DNA of 64,000 nt from Candidatus Omnitrophota bacterium (lineage in GTDB: Bacteria; Hinthialibacterota; Hinthialibacteria; Hinthialibacterales; Hinthialibacteraceae): positions 1 through 64,000 of the forward strand of contig QZKN01000016.1 in assembly GCA_003598175.1 (NCBI GenBank), given 5' to 3'. This document shows positions 44,549-53,007 of the stretch, piece after piece. Positions within the stretch are counted from its first letter, which is position 1; every line of letters begins with the position of its first letter. The notes beneath the pieces are model-generated. The model searched no databases, was not told the DNA's origin, and saw only the letters and a list, made by a program, of their open reading frames with translations. The position numbers and the translations under genes are program-made.

Positions 44549-46987
44549 ATGCAAAAACTTTTTTCGTATGGGATCGTGGCGCTGGTTTTCATTTCATTGA
44601 TCACCGGCCCGGCATATTCGCAAAACGCAACACGGGAAACCACGATCGGCGCTCTTCTTCCGCTCACCGGCAGTTGGCAAAGTTTGGGGGAAGGTCCCCA
44701 AAAGGCGCTGGAAATGGCGATGGAACACATCAACGCCTACCTGGCGCCGCAAGGCTCCGCCATCGACCTCGTGATCAAGGATACGCAAAGCGATCCGTCG
44801 ACGGCGTTGCGTGAATTGCAGAACCTGCATCAGCAGGGAATTCGAATCATCATCGGCCCCATGACCAGCGACGAGGCGCAAGCCGTGCTTCCCTACGCCA
44901 ACGAAAACAATCTGGCGCTGATCAGCCCATCCAGCACCGCGCCGTCACTCGCCCTGCCGGACCATTTGTTTCGAATATCACCGAATGATTTGAACCAGTC
45001 GCTGGCGATCGCGGTTCTCATGAGTGTGCAGGGAATCAGCTTTGCGCTGCCGGTTTATGTTGATGATGCATACGGACAAAATCTCGAATCGGAATTTCAC
45101 GATCTGTTCACAAAATATGGATTGACGTCATTGCCAGGAATAGCGTTTCCCGCCGCAACGACCGATTTTCCCACCGTCATTCAGCAAATGCAAACGGCGC
45201 TGCAGGGGAAACCACTTTTCACCTGCGGCGTGTTTTTTATCGGCAATGACCAACACATTCTCAATCTGATTCGGCAGATTCCGGAAAGCAGTGTTCTCGC
45301 CAATCTCCGCTGGTATGTGAGTGAGAGCGTAACCGGGAACAATTCCATTCTTACAGATGCGACCGCGGCCTATTTCGCCGTCCGCACGAGACTGTCGGGA
45401 TTCTCCCTCAATATCGTGGAAATCCCATTCTACATTCATTCCCAACGATTTCTGCAAATCGTGGAGGAATCGGTCGGAAAAGCGGTCACTCCCTTTGTCC
45501 TCCAAACCTATGATTCTCTATGGCTGTCATCACTGATCGGAGAACAAGGAGTCGATACTCATTTTATTGAGTATATGTTTAACATCATATTTACATCGTG
45601 GGATTTTCTCGGTTTGTCGGGATACACATTTTTGGATTTCAAAGGCGATAACGCCGAAGTGGTCTATGACTTGTTGCGCGTTACGGAAACGAGCGGAATC
45701 TACACCTGGCAGTATGCCGGATACTACGCCAACAGCCCATACATGTCGAATCCGGAGCTGGGACTGTTGAGTTCCCACACGATTCCGGCGATTCCATCCG
45801 GCGTAACGGTTCCCATCGGCGCGCTGCTTCCGCTGACCGGTTCCTTTTCGAACGAAGGAAAAAAAGCCGAGATTGCGCTGAATTTGGCCGTGGCGCACGT
45901 GAATCATTTCTTTGAACAAAAAGGTTATGGAATTCAGTTCCGGCTGGTTGTGGAAGATACGCAAACCGATCCAAACATCGCGTTGCAAAAAATCGAAGCA
46001 TTGCATGCTCAAAATATCAAAGTCGTGATTGGTCCGATGACAAGCGCCGAAGTGTTGGCGGTGGAAGAGTTTATCCAGCACAATCAAATTTCTCTGATCA
46101 GTCCGTCCAGCACCGCCGTGTCGTTGGCGAAAAAAGATACAATCATGCGACTTACGGCCAGCGATGCGAATCAGGCCAAGGCGATCGTGGCGTTGATGCA
46201 GGAATACGGAATCACAAACGTCGCGGTGATCCATCGCGAGGATTCGTATGGAAACGATTTTGCCGCCGCATTTCAGGCAGCGTTTGCCGATTCGCTCTTT
46301 TTCAAACAGCAGTATTCAACCGAGCAAACCGATTTTTCGTCGTTGCTGAGGGCCTTGGAACAATCTCTCCCGTCCGCGGTGAGAAAAACCACCGCCGTTC
46401 TGGTCATCGGATTTGACGAAGTGGTTACTTTGTTCAGCCAGATTCCCGCCAACAGCCCGCTTTTGGAAGTGAAATGGTATGGAACGGACGGCGTCGCCGG
46501 CAATCCGGCGCTTCTGACAAATCCCATAGCTGTAACGAATGCCAACCTGGCTCGCTTGACTTGTTCGAGTCCTTCCTGGCAGGCGTATGGAATTTTTGCG
46601 GTACAGCGGGAACTGTTGAATTATGAACTGGCGAAAGCGACCGGCGAATCGCCCTACCCGCTGTCGTATTACCAAAGCAATTCGTACGACGCGTTATGGA
46701 TTGCCGCAATGGCCTATCGGGAAGCGGGAGTGGAGGCCGGCCCGAAACTGCTATGGGACAAGCTGGAACGCCAGGCCGACATTTCGTACGGCACGCAAGG
46801 GTATCTGAGCGTCGACGACAATGGGGACCGCTGGTTGGCGGCTTACCAGTTTGACCGCATCGACGCCAGGAACGGCGCTTATGCCTGGAATACCATGGCC
46901 TATTATCGGCAGACAAAACAAGGCTCCGGCGTCCGCTTGCTCCATGAGATATCTTCAGCGGCGAGTCATTGGGAATTGTATCATTAA
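44549..46987 (+). CDS. Tandem-fused Leu/Ile/Val-type periplasmic binding protein
   Basis: An 812-residue exported protein containing two complete type I periplasmic binding domains (Peripla_BP_6) in one chain, about 30-410 and 425-800. Both copies start with the same phrase, IGALLPLTG, and share DTQ(S/T)DP, IGPMTS and LISPSSTA, so the gene arose by internal duplication. Signal peptide MQKLFSYGIVALVFISLITG ending AYS-QN. No ABC permease or ATPase is nearby, so it may be an orphan receptor. It ends SHWELYH, a variant of the C-terminal tail seen in other exported proteins here. AAAGG lies 12 bp before the ATG at 44549. Confidence 0.88.
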   Translation: MQKLFSYGIVALVFISLITGPAYSQNATRETTIGALLPLTGSWQSLGEGPQKALEMAMEHINAYLAPQGSAIDLVIKDTQSDPSTALRELQNLHQQGIRIIIGPMTSDEAQAVLPYANENNLALISPSSTAPSLALPDHLFRISPNDLNQSLAIAVLMSVQGISFALPVYVDDAYGQNLESEFHDLFTKYGLTSLPGIAFPAATTDFPTVIQQMQTALQGKPLFTCGVFFIGNDQHILNLIRQIPESSVLANLRWYVSESVTGNNSILTDATAAYFAVRTRLSGFSLNIVEIPFYIHSQRFLQIVEESVGKAVTPFVLQTYDSLWLSSLIGEQGVDTHFIEYMFNIIFTSWDFLGLSGYTFLDFKGDNAEVVYDLLRVTETSGIYTWQYAGYYANSPYMSNPELGLLSSHTIPAIPSGVTVPIGALLPLTGSFSNEGKKAEIALNLAVAHVNHFFEQKGYGIQFRLVVEDTQTDPNIALQKIEALHAQNIKVVIGPMTSAEVLAVEEFIQHNQISLISPSSTAVSLAKKDTIMRLTASDANQAKAIVALMQEYGITNVAVIHREDSYGNDFAAAFQAAFADSLFFKQQYSTEQTDFSSLLRALEQSLPSAVRKTTAVLVIGFDEVVTLFSQIPANSPLLEVKWYGTDGVAGNPALLTNPIAVTNANLARLTCSSPSWQAYGIFAVQRELLNYELAKATGESPYPLSYYQSNSYDALWIAAMAYREAGVEAGPKLLWDKLERQADISYGTQGYLSVDDNGDRWLAAYQFDRIDARNGAYAWNTMAYYRQTKQGSGVRLLHEISSAASHWELYH

Positions 46988-46994
46988 TCCGATT

Positions 46995-47837
46995 TCAGTG
47001 TAATGAAAAGTTCGAAACCGCCGCGCCGGAAAGGCAATAGTCTTCAATCGGGGTCACGGAAATCACTTCGACGACCGCTCCCGCCCGAATAACATACTCA
47101 CTCAGACCGACAGGATTGTCAGGATTCCCCCAATCGTACGTGTAGCCCAAACGTGTCCAGGGAAATCCATCCGGATGGTAGGAGGCCGTGATTTGACTGG
47201 AAAACCAATCTTTATAGGATTGGCTGATGCTGACAAAACCGGACAATTCCGGAAAATCCAGTTCGGCTTCGTGATCCGTAATTTCGGGATCGTGACTGGG
47301 GCGAAATAAATCTTTCGGGTGAACCCAAAATTCCACGCAGCGATCGTAATATTTGGGAGGCAAACCCAGTAACTGCTGGAGTCGTATCGCGACTTGATCA
47401 CTTGGGATTGGATGTTCCCGGAAAAAATTCTTCACTTCCGGCGTGACGGTTACCCAAAGGTCCCTTGAGGGATTGTAAATCCCTTTCGGGGATACGATCT
47501 TTTCCATTTTGATCTGTTTCCCTTTCAGATCATCATAACCTGCCCAGCTCGTCACGGTCATGACTTTCACAAATCGATTGCCGCGAATCCGGTTCCATTC
47601 AATTTGATCGTTATGATCGACGATGGCCGTTAAATTTTTATAGATTTCATTCGGCTCAACGGTTTCCGCATCGATGATGGCGTTGCGATACATCTCCCAT
47701 AATTCCTCTTCGGTCGCCTTGGGGATTCGGTACGAATCGTTCTCGTTTTCGGATTGCGAGATTTGAATCCCCACGAAAAAAAAGATACAAAAACCCAAGC
47801 AATAACTATACGATTTTACAAAATTGGTCATCATCAT
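46995..47837 (-). CDS. Secreted hypothetical protein with SNFSLH tail
   Basis: A 280-residue exported protein with an N-terminal hydrophobic signal (SYCLGFCIFFFVGIQIS). The mature part contains RIRGNRFVKVMTVTSW, RDLWVTVTPEVKNFF, LQQLLGLPPKYYDRCVEFWVHPKDLFRPSHDPEITDHEAELDF-type segments (read in pieces) and GFPWTRLGYTYDWG. I do not recognise the family with certainty; the mix suggests a compact periplasmic domain. It ends AVSNFSLH, related to the NWxLY tail. AAGGA lies about 9 bp before the first of three ATGs. It converges on the binding-protein gene, the stops being 7 bp apart. Confidence 0.68.
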   Translation of the reverse strand: MMMTNFVKSYSYCLGFCIFFFVGIQISQSENENDSYRIPKATEEELWEMYRNAIIDAETVEPNEIYKNLTAIVDHNDQIEWNRIRGNRFVKVMTVTSWAGYDDLKGKQIKMEKIVSPKGIYNPSRDLWVTVTPEVKNFFREHPIPSDQVAIRLQQLLGLPPKYYDRCVEFWVHPKDLFRPSHDPEITDHEAELDFPELSGFVSISQSYKDWFSSQITASYHPDGFPWTRLGYTYDWGNPDNPVGLSEYVIRAGAVVEVISVTPIEDYCLSGAAVSNFSLH

Positions 47838-47955
47838 TGTCGTATTCCTTTTGTGGAAAGATTAGTAATATTCCCTTTCCTGTTTCATTATATCCGAACC
47901 AACGATCAGGTTCGGAGTCCCTTACTTGTCTGCGAAATTGAATTACGAAGTAAAT

Positions 47956-48018
47956 GTAACGCCGGAATCCTGCCGGCAATTCGGGATATCGCTAAAGCCG
48001 CCGTCCCGGCGGCGTTAC
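47956..48018. repeat. Intergenic palindromic repeat with two inner hairpins
   Basis: Outer arms GTAACGCCG / CGGCGTTAC enclose two smaller stems, GCCGG..CCGGC and GCCGCC..GGCGGC, giving a cloverleaf-like fold, followed by TTTTT. The word CGCCGGAATCCTGCCGGCA recurs in complement around 58912-58930 with three differences. It lies between the secreted-protein gene and the split prepilin gene. Confidence 0.65.
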
Positions 48019-48171
48019 TTTTTGACTATCCGGTCACGAGCGTTTCTATGGGAAATCTATGGACAAACGACCAATCCTGATGAATAATACTCCATAAATT
48101 GAATCCGTTGACATTCGAAATTTTTTTTAATCCTTATCAATAAATCCGATCCGAGAAACAGGAGAGCGCTC

Positions 48172-48381
48172 ATGGTTAGTAAAGGTTTTACTTTAATCGA
48201 ATTATTGATTGTGGTGGCAATCATCGGGATTCTGGCGGCGATTGCGGTGCCCAATTTTCTCAACGCGCAGAATCGGGCCAAGGTCGCGCGCGTCAAGGCG
48301 GACCAACAAGCGTATGCAACGGCGATGGAATCGTATCAGATTGATCGCAATAATTATCCACCGGGAGATAATATTTACTGA
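48172..48381 (+). pseudogene. Prepilin gene, 5' fragment (interrupted after codon 69)
   Basis: It encodes a textbook class III prepilin start, MVSKG/FTLIELLIVVAIIG, with Gly at -1 and Glu at +5, and the helix KVARVKADQQAYATAMESYQ, but stops at PPGDNIY, where a prepilin domain would continue. The rest of the gene is at 53486-53876. The stop TGA overlaps a TTTACTG copy (48374-48380) that recurs at 53479-53485; joining at that repeat reads DNIYW-LTTPTSYI in frame, giving a 199-residue protein. Removing the DNA in between would therefore restore a full gene. Confidence 0.8.
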
Positions 48382-48404
48382 TGACCCGGCAAAAAGTCAA
48401 AATT

Positions 48405-48430
48405 TGTGGTGCGGACATCCTGTCTGCACA
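48405..48430 (+). repeat. Solo palindrome-core fragment
   Basis: GTGGTGCGGACATCCTGTCT followed by GCAC matches one half of the 52-bp palindrome at 44459-44510 apart from two or three changes. It lies just inside the left edge of the proposed insertion. Confidence 0.6.
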
Positions 48431-48530
48431 ATATATAGTTGCTGATGGTTGATTAATACCACAATATGTGTCGGTTTCAAAATGTAATCCGACTTTTAAC
48501 CGGCGCGTCATAATTGGTTGAATATTTTTC

Positions 48531-48559
48531 TTGACATCATCCGTAAAATTATATACATT
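48531..48559 (+). promoter_or_regulatory. Sigma-70-like promoter for response regulator
   Basis: TTGACA at 48531-48536, then 17 nt, then TACATT at 48554-48559 (TATACA two bases earlier is an alternative). It lies 45 bp before the response-regulator ATG. Confidence 0.55.
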
Positions 48560-48603
48560 ATTCAGATGTTCCTGAATTCCGTACCCTCGCAAACGAGGAA
48601 CTC

Positions 48604-49275
48604 ATGATGGTGTCAAAATCCAAAATCATTCTCGTGATCGACGACGATGAGAGCCTTTTTCGTTCGATACGCGCTTTATTCCATGCGGAAATCGGTAAAG
48701 ATTTGTTGATACTGCACGCCCCAACCGGACGGACAGCTCTTGCGGAGCTGGAAAAGAAATTTGTGACAGTCTGTATCGTGGATCATAAACTGCCGGATAT
48801 GGACGGATTGGACGTGCTGAAAGTACTGCACGATCGCTATTCATATATCCCATCCATCTATCTCAGCGGATTTTTGGATGAGGAATTGAAGGAAAAGGTG
48901 CTTTCTTTCGATTATGGCGCGTATTATACCGTTGACAAACCGTTTCTACCGGACGAACTGATTCGGAAAACGCTGATTTGTTTGAAGGAGGGGGGAAGAA
49001 ACTGGGCGAATAAGTTGATCAGGGATTATGCCGATACCCATCGGGATCCTGCATCGAAAAAGAAAAAAATCAAACGGGAAGCCCGCCTTTTCACGATCTG
49101 CGAATGGATTGATAAGGAATCCGGTCATTGGACAAGCGGGATGCTTGCGCGGGATTTGGAGGTGACGCCACGAACCATCCAGACGGATATACGCAGACTC
49201 ATTGAACTGGGAAAACCGATTTATACGGTAGGGAATAAACTTTTTCTCCGGAAGGATGAAAATAAGGCGAAGTGA
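48604..49275 (+). CDS. Response regulator with C-terminal winged-helix-like domain
   Basis: A 223-residue DNA-binding response regulator. The receiver has D13-D14-D15, phospho-acceptor D60 (IVDHKLPDMDG), Ser in YLSG and K in VDKPFLP. A basic linker (KKKKIKREARL) leads to a helix-turn-helix (about 160-215; WTSGMLARDLEVTPRTIQTDIRRL) of DeoR/HTH_11 character, including the hairpin PIYTVGNKLFLR. This is unlike the common OmpR, NarL or NtrC output domains. No kinase gene is adjacent. GAGG lies 6 bp before the ATG. Its position upstream of the C39 operon on the opposite strand makes it a candidate regulator of that operon, by inference only. Confidence 0.83.
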   Translation: MMVSKSKIILVIDDDESLFRSIRALFHAEIGKDLLILHAPTGRTALAELEKKFVTVCIVDHKLPDMDGLDVLKVLHDRYSYIPSIYLSGFLDEELKEKVLSFDYGAYYTVDKPFLPDELIRKTLICLKEGGRNWANKLIRDYADTHRDPASKKKKIKREARLFTICEWIDKESGHWTSGMLARDLEVTPRTIQTDIRRLIELGKPIYTVGNKLFLRKDENKAK

Positions 49276-49584
49276 GGTTCTTCGCGTTTGCGAAATTAAA
49301 AAAATTCTGTTTTGACAACAGAAAGAATATTGTTAATTTAAATAAATACAATTGTAAAATTGGATATTAATGGGAAGAGAATTTAATTATGGCATGTTCA
49401 ATTTGATATTCATTGGAATGAAACGGCAGGATGGACTGAACAAATGAGTTCATTTATTCAGGTCGACACGGTTAGGAGTGAACAAGAATTGGATCCGAAT
49501 CAATGGTGATGACTGACGATACATTAAAACAAAAGGAAAAGACAGGAATATGGTTTTAATAAAACGCATGCGCACACTCTATCT
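49276..49584. other. AT-rich intergenic region
   Basis: Lies between the ends of the convergent response-regulator and C39-peptidase genes. It has a TTGACA at 49311-49316 and a 21-codon open frame at 49444-49509 with a weak AGGATGG upstream. Neither is convincing as a gene start, and no strong terminator is visible. Confidence 0.4.
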
Positions 49585-51075
49585 CTAATTGATAAAGAAA
49601 AACGGGATTGCTATCCTCGATTTTATGTGATTTCTATTTTCCATTATTAATTCAAAATAAGGCTGTTTCAATTGTAGCAGATGGGGAATTAAGGGATACA
49701 AATCCAATTGCAAGCCATATGAATTTTCTTGTTTGATTCGGTATTGTATAGGTAGATCATCAACATAAACCGCATTCAAACTTTCCCAATGACTTTGATC
49801 ACCACCGATAGTAACAGAACAGGAATGATCTGGGGGCGACTCTGCATCTACGATAACCGGTTGGGGACGTAAATAAAAGCCGTTAGGAGGTTTGATCAGA
49901 AAATTGATTTTGTGATGGAAGGTAAGGGAATTTTTTTCTCGAATCACAAGAGCACCTCGTCTGATTTCGGGTCGAATCTGTGTTTCCATGTCTGTTACAG
50001 TATATGTCAGAATAAAGCGCCCATCTTTGTTGATTATATCCACTAATTTTACATTCAGATCATTAAAACGTTTGTTATCCGAAAACGCTTCCACAACCAG
50101 CTGTTCACAATGAACTGGAAGCTGATTTGAAAAATGGTTAATGATTAGTTGTTGACTGACCGGAGCAGGATCGAACAAATCGTTTTTCTCAAAGAGTAAC
50201 GTTTCAGGCTCGTTAGACCATAACTGCATCGCCTTTCCTTTTATCGTAATAATTTGATAGGGAAAACTGTGCTCGTTTGTGTGAATAAAAACAAATGCTT
50301 TCCAAAAAGTCTGTGCACCATGCGTATCGATCTGCACAAACAAATCTTCACTATCATCGGGATAGATACAACGATTCTCGATTTCGCTCATTGTGCAATT
50401 ACAACTGACACTAATTTTCTTAATCTGAAGTTCCTGTTCACCATGGTTTTTTAGATTGATAACCGCTGCGACTTTTTCTCCTTTGTAATGTTCTCCGACA
50501 TATTGCTCTTTCGTATCCGTAACCAAATAGGGAATCGATTTCGCTAATCTTGTCTGCTGAGTGTTTGCCAGCACATACCCCTGAGTAAGGTCTTGTAATT
50601 CAACCGCATTGATAAGATATCTGATGTTCGGCCAATCGGTGACGGACCACATCTCCGGTTCTTTCATTTTCTCCACTACAACATAATGTGCTTTATCTGT
50701 TTGTGGATTCATGAGTGCAATATAAATTTTTTGCGAAGAAATGTCGCGAAAATCTATTTGATATCCTTTTAACGACACCCCATGATCCTGGCAGAGATCG
50801 ATATATTTTGATAAGGTACATCGCCGTGGAAATTCGGAATAACTCAATTTTGTTGCATTATTCAATTGCTCTTGCAACTGTAAATGGTTCAAATAATAGT
50901 AACAAGAATTATATGAACATGGATTGTTCAAAAAAAAATGGATTTTATCAAGATCAGCTAATTCGGAAAAATTGTCTTCGCGATGTCTTTTTTTCCCTTC
51001 ATCGTTTGCACAATGTCCGGTCAAAAGCCAACAATCGAAACAACATATTAATAAAACCAAAGACAGTCTTTGCAT
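49585..51075 (-). CDS. Secreted C39-like cysteine peptidase fused to a DUF1573 domain
   Basis: A 496-residue exported protein. Signal peptide MQRLSLVLLICCFDCWLLTG. Residues ~45-170 look like a C39 (bacteriocin-processing) peptidase: C53 in CSYNSCYYYL (family CGxNxLYxxL), H130 in KAHYVVVE, D147 in SVTDWPN and a closing LTQGYVLA. The Cys-His and His-Asp gaps (77 and 17) match those of the ComA peptidase domain (C17, H96, D112; 79 and 16). Residues ~190-290 are a DUF1573 Ig-like domain (INLKNHGEQELQI..VSVSCNCT), followed by ~200 further beta-rich residues. There are no membrane helices and no ABC ATPase. It is the last gene of an operon that also encodes a double-glycine-leader protein, its likely substrate. 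AGGAG lies 7 bp before the ATG. Confidence 0.72.
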   Translation of the reverse strand: MQRLSLVLLICCFDCWLLTGHCANDEGKKRHREDNFSELADLDKIHFFLNNPCSYNSCYYYLNHLQLQEQLNNATKLSYSEFPRRCTLSKYIDLCQDHGVSLKGYQIDFRDISSQKIYIALMNPQTDKAHYVVVEKMKEPEMWSVTDWPNIRYLINAVELQDLTQGYVLANTQQTRLAKSIPYLVTDTKEQYVGEHYKGEKVAAVINLKNHGEQELQIKKISVSCNCTMSEIENRCIYPDDSEDLFVQIDTHGAQTFWKAFVFIHTNEHSFPYQIITIKGKAMQLWSNEPETLLFEKNDLFDPAPVSQQLIINHFSNQLPVHCEQLVVEAFSDNKRFNDLNVKLVDIINKDGRFILTYTVTDMETQIRPEIRRGALVIREKNSLTFHHKINFLIKPPNGFYLRPQPVIVDAESPPDHSCSVTIGGDQSHWESLNAVYVDDLPIQYRIKQENSYGLQLDLYPLIPHLLQLKQPYFELIMENRNHIKSRIAIPFFFIN

Positions 51076-51088
51076 AGTTTTCTCCTAT

Positions 51089-51127
51089 AAAAAAAGACTT
51101 CGCAGTCTGTGGGCGAAGTCTTTTTTT
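51089..51127 (-). terminator. Intra-operon hairpin / attenuator before the C39 gene
   Basis: A perfect 15-bp stem (AAAAAAAGACTTCGC and complement) with a 9-nt loop and a T7 run lies between the LolA-like and C39 genes and ends just before the C39 ribosome-binding site. It should terminate part of the transcripts, giving less peptidase than precursor. Confidence 0.8.
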
Positions 51128-51150
51128 CATCATGATTGATCGATACAATT

Positions 51151-52068
51151 TTATTCCTCGTCTCCTCGAATAATCTCATCGCCGGTTTGGAAATTAGTTA
51201 GGTAATCCAACGCTTTGGCCTTTTCGGCGACATCTTCACAGAAGGAGACTTCTTGAATCTGATAATCAGAAATCGTAGTGATTACGTACTCGCCATTGAT
51301 GGGCACATGAAACGTAACTTTTACAACATAGGGAATCCATACACCATCAATTTTGCGAAAATCCGAAGCTGTTACAACAACTTTGTTTTCATACCCCGGC
51401 GGTCCATTATAATATTCCCCTTCTACCCAGCAAAATCCCTTATTGTGATCAAGAATAAATGTCCCAAAAAAAGGGACATCCGATTTTTCGATCGTCAACG
51501 TATACAAAGAATTATCGTCTTTGGGGGCTTCCATCTGCATCGGCAGATCAGAAAAATGACTTAAGCCTCGGCCAAATGTGTGACAAACCGGTGTTGTAAA
51601 TGCAACCATGCGGGATTTACCGGTAATCAGATGTGTTTTTCTCCCGGTGTTTGGATTTGTGTCACTCGTTGCATCTTCGTTTAAACCATGAAATTCCATA
51701 AAGGAATATTCTTTATGGCTTTCGTTTTCTTCCATTTGATGTATCACTTGTGTCATCCCGCCCGCGAAAGTCATCTCAATTATACGTTGTTGTTCGAAAT
51801 TTTTCAACGTTTTTGCGGCACTTCGACGATGTTGTGGCACTTCAATGGCTTTTCCCTCTTCCGACAAAATGACATCTTCTTTTAACCGTTCTTGATTAAC
51901 TGTTGTCAATTTCAATGTAGCTTTGATTTCGATACCTTCTATCGAATTGTCGACACTCTGCAATAACACGCTTATTCTCTCAGGTGAGAGAGCCCAGCCA
52001 TCCTGAGCATTGATACTTCCAAAAAACAGCAGAATAAAAAATTGTAAAACGAATCCTATTTTCTTCAT
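51151..52068 (-). CDS. Secreted LolA-like beta protein of the C39 operon
   Basis: A 305-residue exported protein: signal peptide MKKIGFVLQFFILLFFGSINA, then strands and amphipathic segments typical of the LolA/LolB half-barrel fold (EGIEIKATLKLTTV early; VVVTASDFRKIDGVWIPYVVKV and TISDYQIQEVSF late). The SDFRxxDGVWxP phrase is common in secreted proteins of this type. Assignment to the fold is inference from pattern, not from a family signature. It lies 22 bp downstream of the GG-leader gene and upstream of the C39 gene, so it may hold or hand on the precursor or its mature product. AAAAAAGGAG precedes the ATG at 52068; an upstream in-frame ATG at 52113 would overlap the previous gene. Confidence 0.68.
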   Translation of the reverse strand: MKKIGFVLQFFILLFFGSINAQDGWALSPERISVLLQSVDNSIEGIEIKATLKLTTVNQERLKEDVILSEEGKAIEVPQHRRSAAKTLKNFEQQRIIEMTFAGGMTQVIHQMEENESHKEYSFMEFHGLNEDATSDTNPNTGRKTHLITGKSRMVAFTTPVCHTFGRGLSHFSDLPMQMEAPKDDNSLYTLTIEKSDVPFFGTFILDHNKGFCWVEGEYYNGPPGYENKVVVTASDFRKIDGVWIPYVVKVTFHVPINGEYVITTISDYQIQEVSFCEDVAEKAKALDYLTNFQTGDEIIRGDEE

Positions 52069-52090
52069 TTTATTATCTCCTTTTTTGGTG

Positions 52091-52498
52091 TTAATAACAT
52101 ATATATCGGCCATAACAATTTTGCGAAAATGTGCCGCCTGTGCAGGTATGGTTCGGATAGGTATAAGTGCATTTTGCTACCGGTGTTCCGATTCCCCACC
52201 ATATTCCATTGGTATATATTCTAAACGCAAGCCTACTACTATCCCATACCAAATCAGGACAATCATACGAGCCATCCGAGTCGCAATCCGCCCAGATATC
52301 ACGAGTAAAAAGTGCGCAATTGTACTCAGAACCTGAAACCAACACAAAGGTATGACAATTCGGACACACACCGCCTGATAACTCATTGAGTTCTTGCGCA
52401 CTCATTTCCCGGGCATTTGGAACGTCGGCTCTTGAAGCAAGATGCCCGCTAGCCACGAATAGAACAATTAGAATTCCGAAGACACCGAATTTTTTCAT
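52091..52498 (-). CDS. Cys-rich precursor with Sec signal peptide followed by a double-glycine leader
   Basis: A 135-residue protein with two successive leaders. Residues 1-24 form a Sec signal peptide (MKKFGVFGILIVLFVASG...). Residues 25-43 contain EMSAQELNELSGG, which fits the double-glycine consensus at every position: hydrophobic at -12 (M32), E at -8, L at -7, L at -4 and G42-G43. The 92-residue remainder has nine cysteines (CPNC, DC, DC and others) and many aromatic residues, compatible with a disulfide-rich secreted product. Classic GG leaders are cut by ABC-transporter C39 domains during export; here the following operon genes encode a secreted C39-like peptidase instead. AAGGAG lies 9 bp before the ATG. 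Confidence 0.75.
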   Translation of the reverse strand: MKKFGVFGILIVLFVASGHLASRADVPNAREMSAQELNELSGGVCPNCHTFVLVSGSEYNCALFTRDIWADCDSDGSYDCPDLVWDSSRLAFRIYTNGIWWGIGTPVAKCTYTYPNHTCTGGTFSQNCYGRYICY

Positions 52499-53007
52499 CC
52501 GCGTATTCTCCTTTTCTTTAATTAGGTAAAAAGATATCTGCGTCCCTAACAGTTGCTATCAGTTGATTTTCTAATTCTTACTCACTTTTACATCATACAA
52601 AAGCAGCAACTCATGATTAAGGATATACCAATATCTCTTTGTTTGTCAATAACAAATTTCATTGTTTTCAAAAAAGCGAAGCACCTTACTTCGCATTATT
52701 TTCGTCTTCGCGGATAAAATTGTTTCTCTCGGTCAATTTCCGGATGAACCAGATTTTTCGTATCAGGTCAGCCTTATGAAGTGATTTTTTGCTATGTTCA
52801 ATAAAATCAATACGTTAGAAATATCTAAAGATATAAATATTTTGAAATAAGCATCGTCTTAACTTCCTGAATATATTACACTTACTGTAATTTTACTTCA
52901 AGAGACTGAACAATTACGATTTTTCCGAAAAAACGATCATGAGGTTGAGTGATTTCTGGCATGGCCGTCTCTTTTCTTATGGGAATATTGGTTACAGCGC
53001 CAATGCG
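52499..53007. other. AT-rich intergenic region upstream of the C39 operon
   Basis: About 510 bp. It holds the operon promoter and a GCGAAG..CTTCGC hairpin at 52676-52694 with flanking A- and T-rich stretches, a likely terminator protecting the operon from upstream transcription. Nothing coding is recognised. Confidence 0.5.
52622..52649 (-). promoter_or_regulatory. Sigma-70-like promoter of the GG-leader/C39 operon
   Basis: On the minus strand TTGACA (52649-52644), a 16-nt spacer and TATATC (52627-52622). This would give a leader of roughly 115 nt before the precursor gene. Confidence 0.55.

Noticed and set aside
49444-49509. 21-codon open frame that could encode a small peptide
   Set aside because: Only a weak AGGATGG upstream, no recognisable peptide features, and located in AT-rich DNA between convergent gene ends.
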